Part shown: in pieces, positions 35,263 to 47,059 of the stretch
Position numbering within the stretch: the stretch's first letter is position 1
Layout: each line of letters starts with the position of its first letter
DNA from: Sipunculus nudus
Lineage: Eukaryota > Annelida > Sipuncula > Golfingiida > Sipunculidae
Direction of reading: 5' to 3'
DNA length: 64,000 nucleotides
NCBI GenBank assembly: GCA_026874595.1
Contig: CM049316.1
Coordinates: 66,798,676-66,862,675, forward strand
Notes under the pieces: generated by a model
Databases searched by the model: none
What the model was told of the DNA's origin: nothing
The model's input: the letters and a program-made list of their open reading frames with translations, nothing else
Program-made: the position numbers and the translations under genes

Positions 35263-36974
35263 TTATGTTAATCTAAATGACCTGTGGACATTCAAAAACT
35301 TGAATCAGATGAATCTATAAACGGACATATCAAAATACGTTTAAATTGTACAAATGTACCTACCTTTCCATCCCATCTCCAAAGGATGTTTCATCACCCA
35401 AACTAAAATGTTAGAGTGAAATATTTGAATAAAAATGCCTTATTCCCAATACATGAAACTATTTCAGAACTGATTAAATCTGGCTTAGATCTAGGAGTCA
35501 AGAAGGTTTTCATGCCTGTTTCTTAACCCAGGTTACCAATACAAATCGTTCCTCATTGGACTTAAATGGGAATTTTTTTTGGACGCAGTTTAAAAAAGAG
35601 ACTAGGATGGAATATTTTTGTGCCATGACACAATACGTGAATTCAAGGTTGATTCAAGTTATTATCCTACATGTAATTGTTGTTCCCACATATGCCTGCC
35701 ATTTTGTTAGTAGCTGCATGGGCAACCAAAATGTATACACAACGATCAATACAATTCCTGCCGACATAAAAGTAAGCGTTCCAGATTTTGAAGATCACGT
35801 ATGAATAATGGAGAAAAATACGCACGTTAACATCATTGTAGGGCAAAGGGACCTCAGTGCTATTCTGTAATAAAAACACGGCCATCAACATATATTTCAC
35901 CATATCTTGGTATTCTCTTTTTATTATCTCGATGAATATTTGTTTTCATAAATGAGGAGCATCTATATAACATCATTAATGCGTGGTTTCATTTCTCTGC
36001 ACCTATATGATACTGTTCAAAATTAAACAATGAATTAAATTTTGTTAATTTTAACGAGGAGTGACATAAACTTAATATCTAATAACGGTGAAATAAAAAA
36101 TTCTAAAAGCTTGTAAATTAATTATTAAAATGAATGATAAAACCTATAATGCTTACGTACCACGATCACTTTACAGTGCATGGTAATGAGGTACGAGACA
36201 CCATCGTACTCAATGGTCAGATTACCAATCTTGTTCCATCCGGTCAATTAGGCAGACTTTCAATTGCCACCATTACTTAGCCAGCCCAACCATCAACCAA
36301 AACATTTGTTTCACATACACCTTTTAGTCTCCCCTTTTCACCGTCAAATGTTATTACGTGAATTTCATTGCAAAGACAGCAGTTCCGTTCTGCAGAATTA
36401 AAAGTATTGTCTTGTAACAATTGTAACAAAGAAATCGTGTTCCAGTATCATAAGAATCAAACTCCCTAATAATCTGAAGAATGCAGGCATCTTTATTTTA
36501 CCTTAAAATATGATTCGACAATTTTTCCGAATAAATATATTTATATGGAAGCAACACATACGGAAAGGCCAGTGTTATGCAGTTCTGTTTTCAGCAACTG
36601 CTCTACCATTGTCGATGTCGTCCTCATCATCCAATATTTCCCGTTTAACTTGAAGATATAAAAAGCATGAACTTATAGAAATAATATGTGGTTAACCTTA
36701 AATTCAATACTACATTAACATGTAGTATGTTCTTTGGTGTATAACAGATGCCATTCTTGCTAGTTGTGTCTGCTGAAATACCGAACAAATGTAGGGATTA
36801 TATACCAGAGCTCACTTTATACGAATATAGGGAGCATACAGAATTTGTATTCTATGGACATGTATAGGGTGCATAGTCAGCCTTACCTTAATTTAAACAA
36901 GAATGCATACCTCTGTTTGTAATAGCTTCTTCAGCGATTGCAAAGGCGAAAAGAAACAATAGCTTTAGAAACAT
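35263..36974 (-). CDS. Secreted single-VWD-domain protein, spliced gene
   Basis: The exons follow one another with matching phases. Exon 36982-36911 holds the ATG at 36974 and a signal peptide (MFLKLLFLFAFAIAEEA). Exon 36648-36607 gives VKREILDDEDDID, a dibasic site then acidic. Exon from 36389 gives NCCLCNEIHVITFDG, the VWD opening, then KGVCETNVL. A segment to 36161 gives IGNLTIEYDGVSYLITMHCK. Exon 35864-35671 gives STEVPLPYNDVNVRIF and ends TNKMAGICGNNN, the VWD closing signature. Exon 35402-35364 gives LGDETSFGDGME. A last exon with RSFRLT and a stop at 35263 is less sure. Between 36280 and 36230 the direct reading has stops and a frame change. An intron of 68 or 89 bases ending AACAAG at 36230 restores the frame and gives about 165-172 residues; otherwise the locus is a recent pseudogene. 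VWD domains occur in secreted adhesive, mucin-like and egg proteins; the specific role is unknown. Confidence 0.65.
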
Positions 36975-36982
36975 AATTTCAC

Positions 36983-39900
36983 CTGTAAAAAAGTATTATT
37001 GTAAATAAAAACAGTTATCACGCTATTATATAAGTGAATACTACTTAAAAGGCGTATGCCAAGTACATTATACCTTTTTTACAATACATCTTTATGAGAG
37101 ATGAATATGTCTAGGATAAACTGGGGCTGTCAAGAAAAGGCCAATGCAAGATGTCCCAAGCATAAATACATTTAGTTTAAATAATGTAAATAATCATATT
37201 AAGGTTCAAAAGCATGGGAAATATATATCTGTCAGAAATTAAGTGATTGAAGTTCATTCAGGATATAAGAGAAAGCAAGTTGTGTATTGACATTGGTATA
37301 TATTGAAATACATTTTTTTCCCTCAAAAATGCTGATGATAAAATTAAAGACATACACATTCAAATACTGAAGGGAACATATGAATCTGCGTATAATATAT
37401 CATTAGATAAACACACAATGATATATTTTTAATACATGTTGTTTGGAGATAGAAACGTAATGAACCCCTTTTTCCAACATTCGACTAATAATATCCTGGT
37501 TTTAGTGTGTACTCAAAATGAGAGAACTGTTTTGACACTTATGCAAAGACAGGGTTTGAGAGTTTAGAGGCCAATAGGCCCGTACCTTCGAACAAATGTG
37601 TACCATTTTTGAATTTGAGCAAAATTTTGTCAAACTCTTGCCTCGAAACCGCACTGTTTCTAAATTGATAAGGTTGCCAAAAAAGTGTGCAGTTCAACAG
37701 ATCACCAGCTCTGTGATGTCAACAGGTGAAAGAGGTCGGGGTTTTTTTTTCTTGGCCATGGACATCTTTATGCATGTGAGTGTTTGGTACATTTCAAAAG
37801 TTTAATGCAAACATATAAGCTCATAATGGGCATGTAAGTTGAAATCTCTATTCATGTTGATTTGTATGTCTTCATTCAAGACTTTTGGTTTACAGTTTAC
37901 TTGCCTTATTGACAATGGCTTACTCCTCTGACAATGGCCAGTGTAGAGCCATACCCCAGCATAGAAGCTATGCAGCCTGTCAGAACAATGGGGTCAAAGG
38001 TCACAATTCACTGGCAACGATATTAACTATTTTTACTAGACAATTTTGTTTTCTCAACAGCTTGTAAGGCTGGCTCTGGTTACCATGTTAGAACCTTATT
38101 GTATCACTTTGTTATACGCGATTTGAGCACCATCCGCATTTGAGGTCCATTATTTAGCGGTGGTAAAGGCTTCCCATATTTTTTATTTCCTTTCCATTAC
38201 TGTAGCATTCATGTTAATAAGGTCGATGAGCCGACTCATCAGGCCCTCTCTGGCTAATCCAGTTGCTCCGAACAGATTTGGTCTAATGTTTTTCGTAGTC
38301 AAGAGCTAACATTGTGTTCATAAGTTACAGTCATACAACTAAGTCGGAGCCCGAATCAGTCACTGTACAGGACAGGTCTTCCGATTGTTCGCGGATATGA
38401 TCTGTCACTTCAAAGCAGGAAGTGGTGGTGAATGTCGTATACCAGCTCTGTAAATATTTTTATGTTTCATCTGAAAGCCGTAGGTATTTCAATTGTTGAT
38501 CTAAAACCCGAGATACTGCCCTTTTTGTGTGAGAGCTTATATTATAATCATAGATTTCTTAATCGTTATCTTGCTCTTTTGTTGGGGTATACATGCTTTG
38601 AATATGTTGCATCATTTGAAGTTAATATAGGAAAAGGCACTTGTTTTTCTGTGACCGAGTCTATTTGAACTCATTGAGCCAAATCTCTAAAGAGTTGGGG
38701 GGGGGGGGGGGGCATGATAATAAAACTTTAAATTTCAAATTGTTGCAAAAGGTTTTCTTTTTCTATCAATTTAAAACTTAGGTTCTGATTGACAACTATA
38801 GTCCTAGTGTACAATGATCTGTTCAATTAGGGGGCGCTTGGGGTCTTGATGAACTTGAACCCTCTCTGATGACTAAAATGGGAAGATTAAACAGTTCATA
38901 TCGTATCAACTGATGGCCAAATGTGAATATATTTGGTCATCCTTGCTTTCATTAAATAGATCGAGTAGACATTGGTCAGCTCACGGACACTTAAGTATCG
39001 CCGGTGCCTTAAGTAGTAAAGAAAATGAGTAAAAAGACGCAATCGTTGGGAAAACATCAAACCTTGTATGTAATATATTTTAAAGTCCTTAATCAATAAA
39101 AAATCTATTATCCGTCCCAATTTCCAAGATTGTGGCCATTTTTTTTCAAGATGTTCACATGGCCTTTGTACACGTGATAAATTTTTTGTTCAATTATTTT
39201 TCAATATCTTTTTTATCAATAGTGAGAGAAATAATCATTATTATACGTATGATTTTGGTAACCTAATTCGTGTTACTTGTTTTCAGGTTTGCCTAAGCTC
39301 ATTTATGTACCATTGCATGCACTTTGATTTTTTTTCGGGAAATAAAGAGAAAAATTTACTTTAAGTAGGTAATCTTAATATGTTGCAAGGAAATTAGCAT
39401 TTCCGTTGAAGTTGGTTTGAAAGGCTTTCAAAAAGAGGTCATCGGAAAGCTGTAAACAGAAATTCGAGCATATTTTAAGTCGATAGTGGGTTGCGTTTAT
39501 ATTTAAAGCATAACTCATTAAAGGAGATATGTATGATATGAAAATGTCAACAAGTCAATATCAATTGTTAATGTGTAAAAGTTGTTTTTTTAGGGAAGTC
39601 ATTTGAAAAATGATTACTGCTTCTGTGTCGTCTTCAGATATTAAGCTTTTTTATTTAAGGGTTTAAAGTCATATCCATGGAGGGTGTTTCGTAGAGTTAA
39701 AATGAATGTAACTAGCTCTTCACATGAGCACAAATAACACTAAATATCTTCAAACTGAAGAATTAAATAAAATGTGTCAGCCTCTTCAAACTGATCTTAT
39801 TTACCTTCAACGGTGGTAAAAATTCATCCTTGATTTAATTTATATTTTATTTCTATCATTACTTTATTTATACAAAATATGACCATCATATTCAATTTAA

Positions 39901-42900
39901 TTTGGGCGTAAATCTTTTCATTATGACGGCAGAGAAGGGCTATGAAATGTGCTATTTTGATGAGTTGTTTTCTTTCCTTTTAATTATTCTTATTTTCAGC
40001 ATTCCATATAAGAGCCAAGTGGGAGCCGGAATTTAGAGCCCGCCTTGCAAAATAAAACTTAAGCCGTACATGTCCCGCCCCGTAGTTATGAAAACCCACC
40101 CCGCACCTAACGTGCTGATCAGTCTAAATATGCAACACACTATTTCCAGGATATTTTCTGAAAAGTTCTAGAAAAGATGAATCAGTCTGAAAACTTAGGG
40201 AATTTATATTTCACAAGTGTAATATAGTTATTTAAAAGGAACCAACCTTATTTAAGCAACATAAAAAGAACTGCAGTGCTGAACATTTAAGAAAATGTAA
40301 TCATCTCCTCGCTATAACCATAATTTAACCCCGCAGAAACTCGCATTTTAATATCATGTAACCAGCCCCACCCCGAAGGGAATTTATTTGGGCTTGCCCC
40401 GCCCCACAAAATCCTAAAAAAAGTTTCGGCCCGCGCAGGACTCAAATCCATAAACATATGTTTTTTATCTTTAGGCGCCTCAAACTTTGCTTTGCCCACT
40501 TGGGAAGGTTATTAAGCAGGTTAGGTGAAATAAGTTTTGTTCGGTGAAATGAGCTTTGCTGATTTCGTAGTTTTTGCACCATGCAGTATAATATGCCATC
40601 TTCAAATTCAAAAATACACATATCTGAAATATTTGATCACCCTGCTTGAACGTTATTTTAGTCTTTTTTTTTCATCATGATATTAATTTATACGAAAGTT
40701 TTACAGAATTAAGTGAAACTCAATTTGCAAAACAACGTTATGTACCCAACAAATGATGACTTGATTATAATCTATATAATGTTGCACTTCCAAACGTGTG
40801 AACCTTAATCCATTTTCATTTTTAGAAATACTAGATGGACAAATCAAAGAGAAGGGCATGCTTGTCAAAATGGTTTAGTTCAAGCCAACCACATCCAAGG
40901 TTTTACTTTTAATTATGATATCCAAGATAGCGCCAGGTTGGATTGTAGACTGAAACTGTGATATAGGTTTTGCGTATAGGAATCTATTGTACACTGACAT
41001 GGTGCAAGACAAAGGCAGGCGAGATTACATGATTTAAGAGGTAATTGTTGACTTTTCGAGATTTTTTTAAACATTTAAAAAACAAAGAAAATGAGTAAAA
41101 AAATGAATTAAAGAAAAATACATGTAACAGTTAGTAATGACAAAAGGTATAGGCTTTCTGTGATGGTAATCTCTTTAGGTATCTACATGCATTACTTCCC
41201 ACACACCATCCATCTTTCTGTGTTTCAATTTCTTTGCTTCATATTTTTATATGCACAAAATGGACCTGAACAGCTGGAATTTCCTTTTCTATACGTCGTC
41301 GAACCACGTCCATGATGTCCCGGATTTGAATACAGAAAGGTAATTTTTAACTACTAACCCTTCATGCCCAAGGATCTTTTTGTTTATTAAAGGAATAAGA
41401 ACTCTGATAACTTCATTTTACATTGTGAAATACCCGAAAGCCCTTCAAACTTTTCTGAGGACAATTGAAACAAAATGTAAAGGCATGGTACATTTACTGG
41501 ATTTAGACCACCATTCAATTCACGTTGGTATTTCCCTTATGCTCCCCGATTAACTCAAGGAGTAATGTTACAGGTAATTTATTATTCTTACAATTATAAG
41601 GTAATTTATAATTATAACATGAAAAGATTTATAATAAAAAGAAATCAGAATTCACGTTAGCCAAGTAGTATAACATTAGAAACTGCGTTCCCATATTTAA
41701 ACTGTTTTAAGCAAAAACACAGGTAATTATTGTCTGTCCAGTCCTTTATTTTTGTCTGGAAACCTCTTCCAAGCCTGGAAAGGTTTAAGTAGGCACTTTG
41801 TATGGGGGGGGGGGGGCTGCAAAATACCTCCATCCTCACTTTTTACAGGGGAAAAATAGTTTTTAACAATGAAACCTTCTTTATATTTTCCTGCATACTT
41901 CCTGCTGATTTCTTTAAATCATGTGAACGATGTGAACGTATGTGAGATATGGCATGAAAATTATGACTGAAGATTTTAAAACAAAGTACAAAAATTAATA
42001 TTGTTAAAGTTTTGTGATGGTTAAAATTTGAATAAATTAGTTTTTTTAAACAAAAAAATCACTTTAATATAACCAAACTATGTTTACCCATAATGTAATA
42101 TAAAGCTGTGGGTGTGTGTGAGCAAATGACATTCTCATATTTTGAGAGGGGTATTTTGTACCTCTCTGTCCTCTGAAGATTTTGTCGAAGTTAACTCTTT
42201 TTAACGGGGGATCCGGATTCCCGGGATTTAAATAAATTATATTTATTATTATATTTATACCCTGCCAAAGTAGATTCTTCCTGTCTATTTCCCTTTACAG
42301 AAAGAAAACAATGCATGCAACGGTAAAAATAGTTAAGTCACCTCATATTTACAACATATTATATCAACTTATATTCATTCCTTGTGTGTGCCATTACATC
42401 ATTTCGTGCAAAATAAATTTTAGTTGAGTACATTATTTTATAATGTTATGTTAATGGAACTTTGCTATGTCATAGAGAATCAATGTAAACATGCCGGCCA
42501 CAAGCAATCTCAGATCCAAGGTACGGGTAAATTCTAGGATAAGTAAGATGTTTTCGCAGGTGGCATTATTTTTTTAGTTATATAGGTGTTTAATCATGCA
42601 ACTGGGTACAAAGTACGTGTAAGGCAAGTGTTTTAAATTGTCAGAAGTTTAATTGAATATCTAAAAAATTGCGGATGAAAATCTATATGCCAAAATCCTT
42701 AAGTAATTACAAAATCGCTTCGTGCAAGTAACCATAGGCGTAATTTATAAATCTATAAGTGTATACGTGAGATTGTCAATATATGTTTGATTTAGATTTA
42801 ACGTATATTTATTTCATCCATTGATTCATCTTTTTAATTAACATCTGTTAAAATCACATTGAAGATACAGATAACATAAGACAATTTTTCAGGAATGCTT

Positions 42901-42947
42901 AGCTGAAGATGAACCCCTGAAAATAATCGAAATGATTTGAAGCTTAC
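36983..42947 (-). other. Proposed long first intron of the VWD gene; no other gene seen
   Basis: The interval from the donor CAG|GTAAGC at 42947 to the acceptor TACTTTTTTACAG at 36983 is mostly AT-rich. It contains a G run (38697-38712), a hAT-like element (40030-40450), and a G run at 41805-41816 with a CAAAATACCTC / GGGTATTTTG inverted pair (41820, 42149). Frames at 37596-38067, 38432-38668 and 38896-39120 have no family features. Confidence 0.35.
40030..40450. mobile_element. Short hAT-like GC-box element, relative of 205-1640
   Basis: Like the first element, it has CCCGCCCCG and CCCCGCAC boxes at the left (40035-40110) and GCCCCGCCCCAC and GGCCCGCGCAGGACTC at the right (40365-40445), with an AT-rich centre. 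TTTAGAGCCCGCC at the left and the reverse complement of the right end, TTTGAGTCCTGCG, are likely inverted ends. Confidence 0.4.
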
Positions 42948-43025
42948 CTGTGGCCTTCTTTGTTCCGTGCTATATGGACGCCTGTTGGTGTTCTGATGGC
43001 AGCTGATATTTCCTGTTCTTTTATA
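42948..43025 (-). promoter_or_regulatory. TATA promoter and candidate non-coding exon 1 of the VWD gene
   Basis: On the minus strand TATAAAAG lies at 43025-43018. About 70 bases later stands a near-consensus splice donor CAG|GTAAGC (exon end 42948). A start site 25-30 bases after TATA would leave a non-coding exon of about 45 bases. Joining it to the acceptor 8 bases before the VWD gene ATG is inference; the distance is about 6 kb. Confidence 0.35.
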
Positions 43026-43029
43026 CCTT

Positions 43030-45040
43030 TTTAAATGGTAGTTGTGGTGGTCATCTCCAGATGTTCTTATAAATAAATAAATTTCTTTATTGTAGTTCAC
43101 ATCATATGATAATGAATGTTCAGACATATCTTCCCATTTGATGGACCGACAGGGAAACAAGAATCATAGGAAGTCATAAAGCATGAAGCCAGGTGGCTCA
43201 ATAGACCTATAAAACCTTAATATTGATAAAAATAGAAACAGTAAGCAGTACGATAGAAGAGGGGATATAAATTAAATAAACACACAATAATTCACATTTC
43301 ATATAAACAGGAACAACTGTTTCTAGTTACACAGGCCGTCGGAATAGATATTTAATCTTTAAAGCTAGCTGTTCACCTGCCTTATCTGTAGAATGTATGT
43401 GATTGCTGGCTTACGTTGCGTTCATATTAATGATCCCTACGTAATCCTGCTAAGAAAGTTTTTTAATGATTCTTTGACAGATGTGTGATCTGTTTATATA
43501 CATTTTGTTAGTAACTTGGAGCGCGTGCGAATGTTAACAAACAGAAAAACGATCTAACTTTAAGGAGTCGGTTGAATATTTTAGGAAGTTGAAAGGTCAC
43601 TAGATGCAAAACTCCATCTGTAAAATCTTGTTCGTCTAACTTGCCGCCACAAGTCTTGGTTGATTGTTTTAATTTTGGAGGCCACACCGCATGCTCTAAG
43701 AGGATAGTTATAAAAAAAATAAAATCCCTTTGAGCCATAGAAAGGAAATATTCTGACTTATATTTAGGAAAGGTTGAAGGGATGATCTTTTGTTAAAGCG
43801 GAATATTCTCCTTTAAGTATGATCATTTATTTTTTTTTTTTAAATTCCTGCCCAACCTTACCACGTAATGATTACAAAGAAATATAAGAATAGGGTAAAG
43901 CTGACACAATGCTTGCACTCTTTCATGCAGAATCGTAATGAAGGTCTCAGTTAAATTTAGGATTTTGCATCTCCTAATAAGTTCCTTTGTATTACTTCCC
44001 TTTATCATAAAGGCCCTTTAAATTGGAATCCCCCATGCAGTTTCTTACAATTTCATTATATTCTTTTATCGTCATGGAAATTCTAGCACCTATGCTCTTT
44101 CTAATAGAAAACATTTATCTTGGAAATATATGTTTATGCGATAATTTTAGACCCTTTTCCAAGAAAATTGCCGTGGTTTGTAAAGATAGTACTATTTATT
44201 ATTATTTACCTGAATGATGTTATGGTTGTAATTACAGTATTAGCAAAATGAAAAGGACGTAAAGCCTTAACATACTTGCAACTGAAAGGATACATCTCGC
44301 ATTAGAAGGTTGTGTAACCTTTTAAATGTATTTTATTTAAAAGTATCTCCATATTTACGTAAAAAGAAATCATGATATCAATATACTCTTAACATTGGTC
44401 CTTATTGTAGCATGTTTAGTAAATATGGCCTCAAGAGACTGGTTATTTTTGTATTTAAATATTGGCTCAGAATTTTTCGACAAAACAGAAGAGATTTCTG
44501 ACGATATAGATATTTGCAGATTTAGTATTAAAGTATTATAAATTTATTTACATTTTGTATTTAAATATTGCTAAAAATGATTTCCCCATAAGTGTCCATT
44601 AAGACCAGTAACTCTTTCTTCAATAAAGTACAACTTAAATAAATTAAAAAAAAAAGGTTCTTAAAATGTAAATGGTTCATATCCTTCAACAGACCAGCTA
44701 TCGATCTGATTTGAAGTTACTGTTGTTTTCGTTCTCAAGGACAGGTCCAATTCAAACTAAAAAAAAAAAAAAGAATTACAGGTTCTTTGAAAAATGCAGT
44801 GCATAGAATATATTGGTTAACCAATGTATCTTAATAATATTTCAATGTCATTATTGACAGAGAATTTTATGAATGAGAAAACATGAAAGAACGGATCATT
44901 TTATGAATATAACCAGGCTTGCTGACAAATGCCAAAATATATAGAGACCACTCATAATCTAAAATGTAACAAGAAAGTGGCCTTAGACCCCAACCGCCAC
45001 CAGTATCCAAATCTCCATTCTCGGCAAAGCTATACAACAA
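43030..45040. other. No gene assigned
   Basis: AT-rich. Minus frames at 43508-43738 and 43823-44008 and a plus frame at 44023-44217 are not recognisable and lack splice or start context that I trust. Confidence 0.4.
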
Positions 45041-45059
45041 TCAGGAAAATCCGTTCAGA

Positions 45060-45810
45060 TTGTTATGCGTTAAATGGCACACAGACACACTAAGGGTAAA
45101 ACATACTAACTATCGTCACCTGACGGATATACAAATATTTTACCTGATGACTGTAATCAAACAAAGATGGCATCAAGCCAATACAGGGGATACATATTAT
45201 TAATATTTTCTACCCTACACGAGCTTATGACTGTTGACATAAAAAGAAGTGCGCCTGGTCAAAACTGGGGTTATATTTTATGAATGTTGTTCGACATACA
45301 CTACACTACCCGATAAATGTTGCCATAAATTAAGGACATCTGACCAATAAAGGGGTTAAGTTGAATGCATGCTGTCCCAATGACAGTTGTTAAACAAACA
45401 AGGACTTATGATCATTAGAGGGGTTATGTTTGAGGAATGATGTCTACCATACACTAACAGATGAATGTTGTCACACGAATAAATACATCTGATCCAAAAG
45501 GGGTAGAGAATTATGAATGATGTCTTCCTAACACCACTAGATGAATCTTGTCAAAAAAAGGAAGGATATCAGAACAATACAGTGGTTAGGTTTGATGAAT
45601 GTTGTCTGTCATACATTACCAGATGAATGTTATCACGACCTAAGACATCTCCTCAATACAGGGGTTTAATTAATGAATATTGTATACCTTACGCTCTGAT
45701 GAATGTTGTCAAACAGAGAAGAACATCTAATGAGTGTTGTCTACACTTAACTACCTGATGACTGTTGTAATATGAAATCTGGTCGATAGAGGGGTTTTGA
45801 TTGACGAATG
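45060..45810 (+). repeat. Degenerate tandem repeat, unit about 90 bp
   Basis: About eight diverged units built on GATGAATGTTGTC, AGGACATCTGACCAATA, CAGGGGTTA and GTCTACCATACACTACC. It is a different family from the 60-bp satellite at 28-34 kb. Confidence 0.7.
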
Positions 45811-46750
45811 GTTGGGAATATATATATTAAATGTTAATGTTTAATGGGTTATAATAACACTAGAAGTTAATTACCCAACGAACTGACAACACATACCTTT
45901 GTATGTTTCATAACGTGAGGCGAAAGAGTGGATTCATGTTTCCACCTGGTCACATTGTAGTAACCAGAAACAGAAAGGCCATAAATGAGTTCAATCATTG
46001 GAGCACGTCATAAAAGCGCAATTTCAGATAAAAAGGGTATTTACACAGTTATTAGAAATGGTTCTAAGAAATATTAGAGGTAGGCGTTTTTACAAACAGT
46101 TCTGAAAATTTCTGTTGAATAGTCACAGAATTTAGGGCTGACATATTGGTGTATTTGAGCAAAAAACAAAGTGATCAAGCGTTGCTTTCAAATCCTTCTC
46201 TTACCGCAGAGGGGACGCTGCCATCAGAATTCAGAACAGAATAAACTGTTTAATGTGTACACATGCCACGACAAACTTACACAAAACTTCAAGTGTCTGG
46301 GAGAAATATTCCTCAAGTTTTTTTGCAATCAAGAAGAACAAGAACAAAATAATTGACCTCTCAGATGAGTATTATGCAAGCACATAAAAGTGTATTCCAT
46401 ACAGTTCCAGGGTATTGGTTTCTATCTTCAACCATTATAGCTATAATTTTATAGAGTTATAAAGAAGACGTATCCTACAACAATTGATATATTGCCTCTG
46501 ATTCATTCCATTGATCAAAAAGTTGTGACACTTTTCATTATACCTTGGCTAAGGTGACAAAATGATATGAAAGGATCTTAATGATATTTTGAGGAGGGTT
46601 CCCAAGACTTTAAAAAAAATCGGTAATAGTTTTGACCAATAATGTTGAACCCAATAAGGACTTGTTATTTTAAGCAATTATATACCATTAGGGGCATAGT
46701 CCAAATTCTTTGTAGCGGCAGAAGACGTGTCTATTCACTGAAAATGATAC
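45811..46750. other. No gene seen
   Basis: AT-rich with short chance frames only. Confidence 0.45.
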
Positions 46751-46755
46751 TAGAG

Positions 46756-47040
46756 CTATATTATATTTGCAGCTTGTGTAAGTACTCCCTTATCATGTGT
46801 AACCATGTGAAACCTGGAAAATGTGTTAACATTCTTGATGGAGGTATCATGTAAACTCCTGCTATAAATATGGTTAGCAGAAGGTTTTCCATTTAGTCTC
46901 ACTATTAAAACATTTTTCAAGATACTTGTCAGTATGTCAAATGTGTGTATTTGTTCATATGACCTCTCAATAGCCATAACCAGTTGTTTAAATACCCCGT
47001 ATTCACCGTATCTATTAGCACCATCTGAAATGAGCTGAGC
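46756..47040 (-). CDS. Unrecognised exon-like frame, possibly caspase p10-related
   Basis: A minus-strand frame of 95 codons opens right after a good splice acceptor (CAACATACAG, AG at 47042-47041) and ends at TAG 46756. It reads AQLISDGANRYGEYGVFKQL and then MAIERSYEQIHTFDILTSIL. The spacing G.F.QL...I...Y......DILT.IL..V resembles the start of the caspase small subunit (G.FIQ.L ... DILT.V), and KNVNTFSRFH could match the later strand. An internal donor-like TCCAG|GTTTCA lies near 46812. Just upstream (about 47081-47200) other minus frames look weakly coding. No catalytic His or Cys segment was found, so this is either one exon of a larger gene or a remnant. The family call is a guess. Confidence 0.3.
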   Translation of the reverse strand, partial: AQLISDGANRYGEYGVFKQLVMAIERSYEQIHTFDILTSILKNVLIVRLNGKPSANHIYSRSLHDTSIKNVNTFSRFHMVTHDKGVLTQAANII

Positions 47041-47059
47041 CTGTATGTTGAATTAATAT

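Noticed and set aside
35667-35903. 78-codon minus frame that first looked like a GPCR fragment (NCIDRCVYIL)
   Set aside because: Its first 13 codons are intronic; from the acceptor at 35864 it fits the second half of the VWD domain far better, ending in GICGNNN.
38432-39120. Open frames of 74-78 codons
   Set aside because: No family motif, no splice context, ordinary AT-rich composition.
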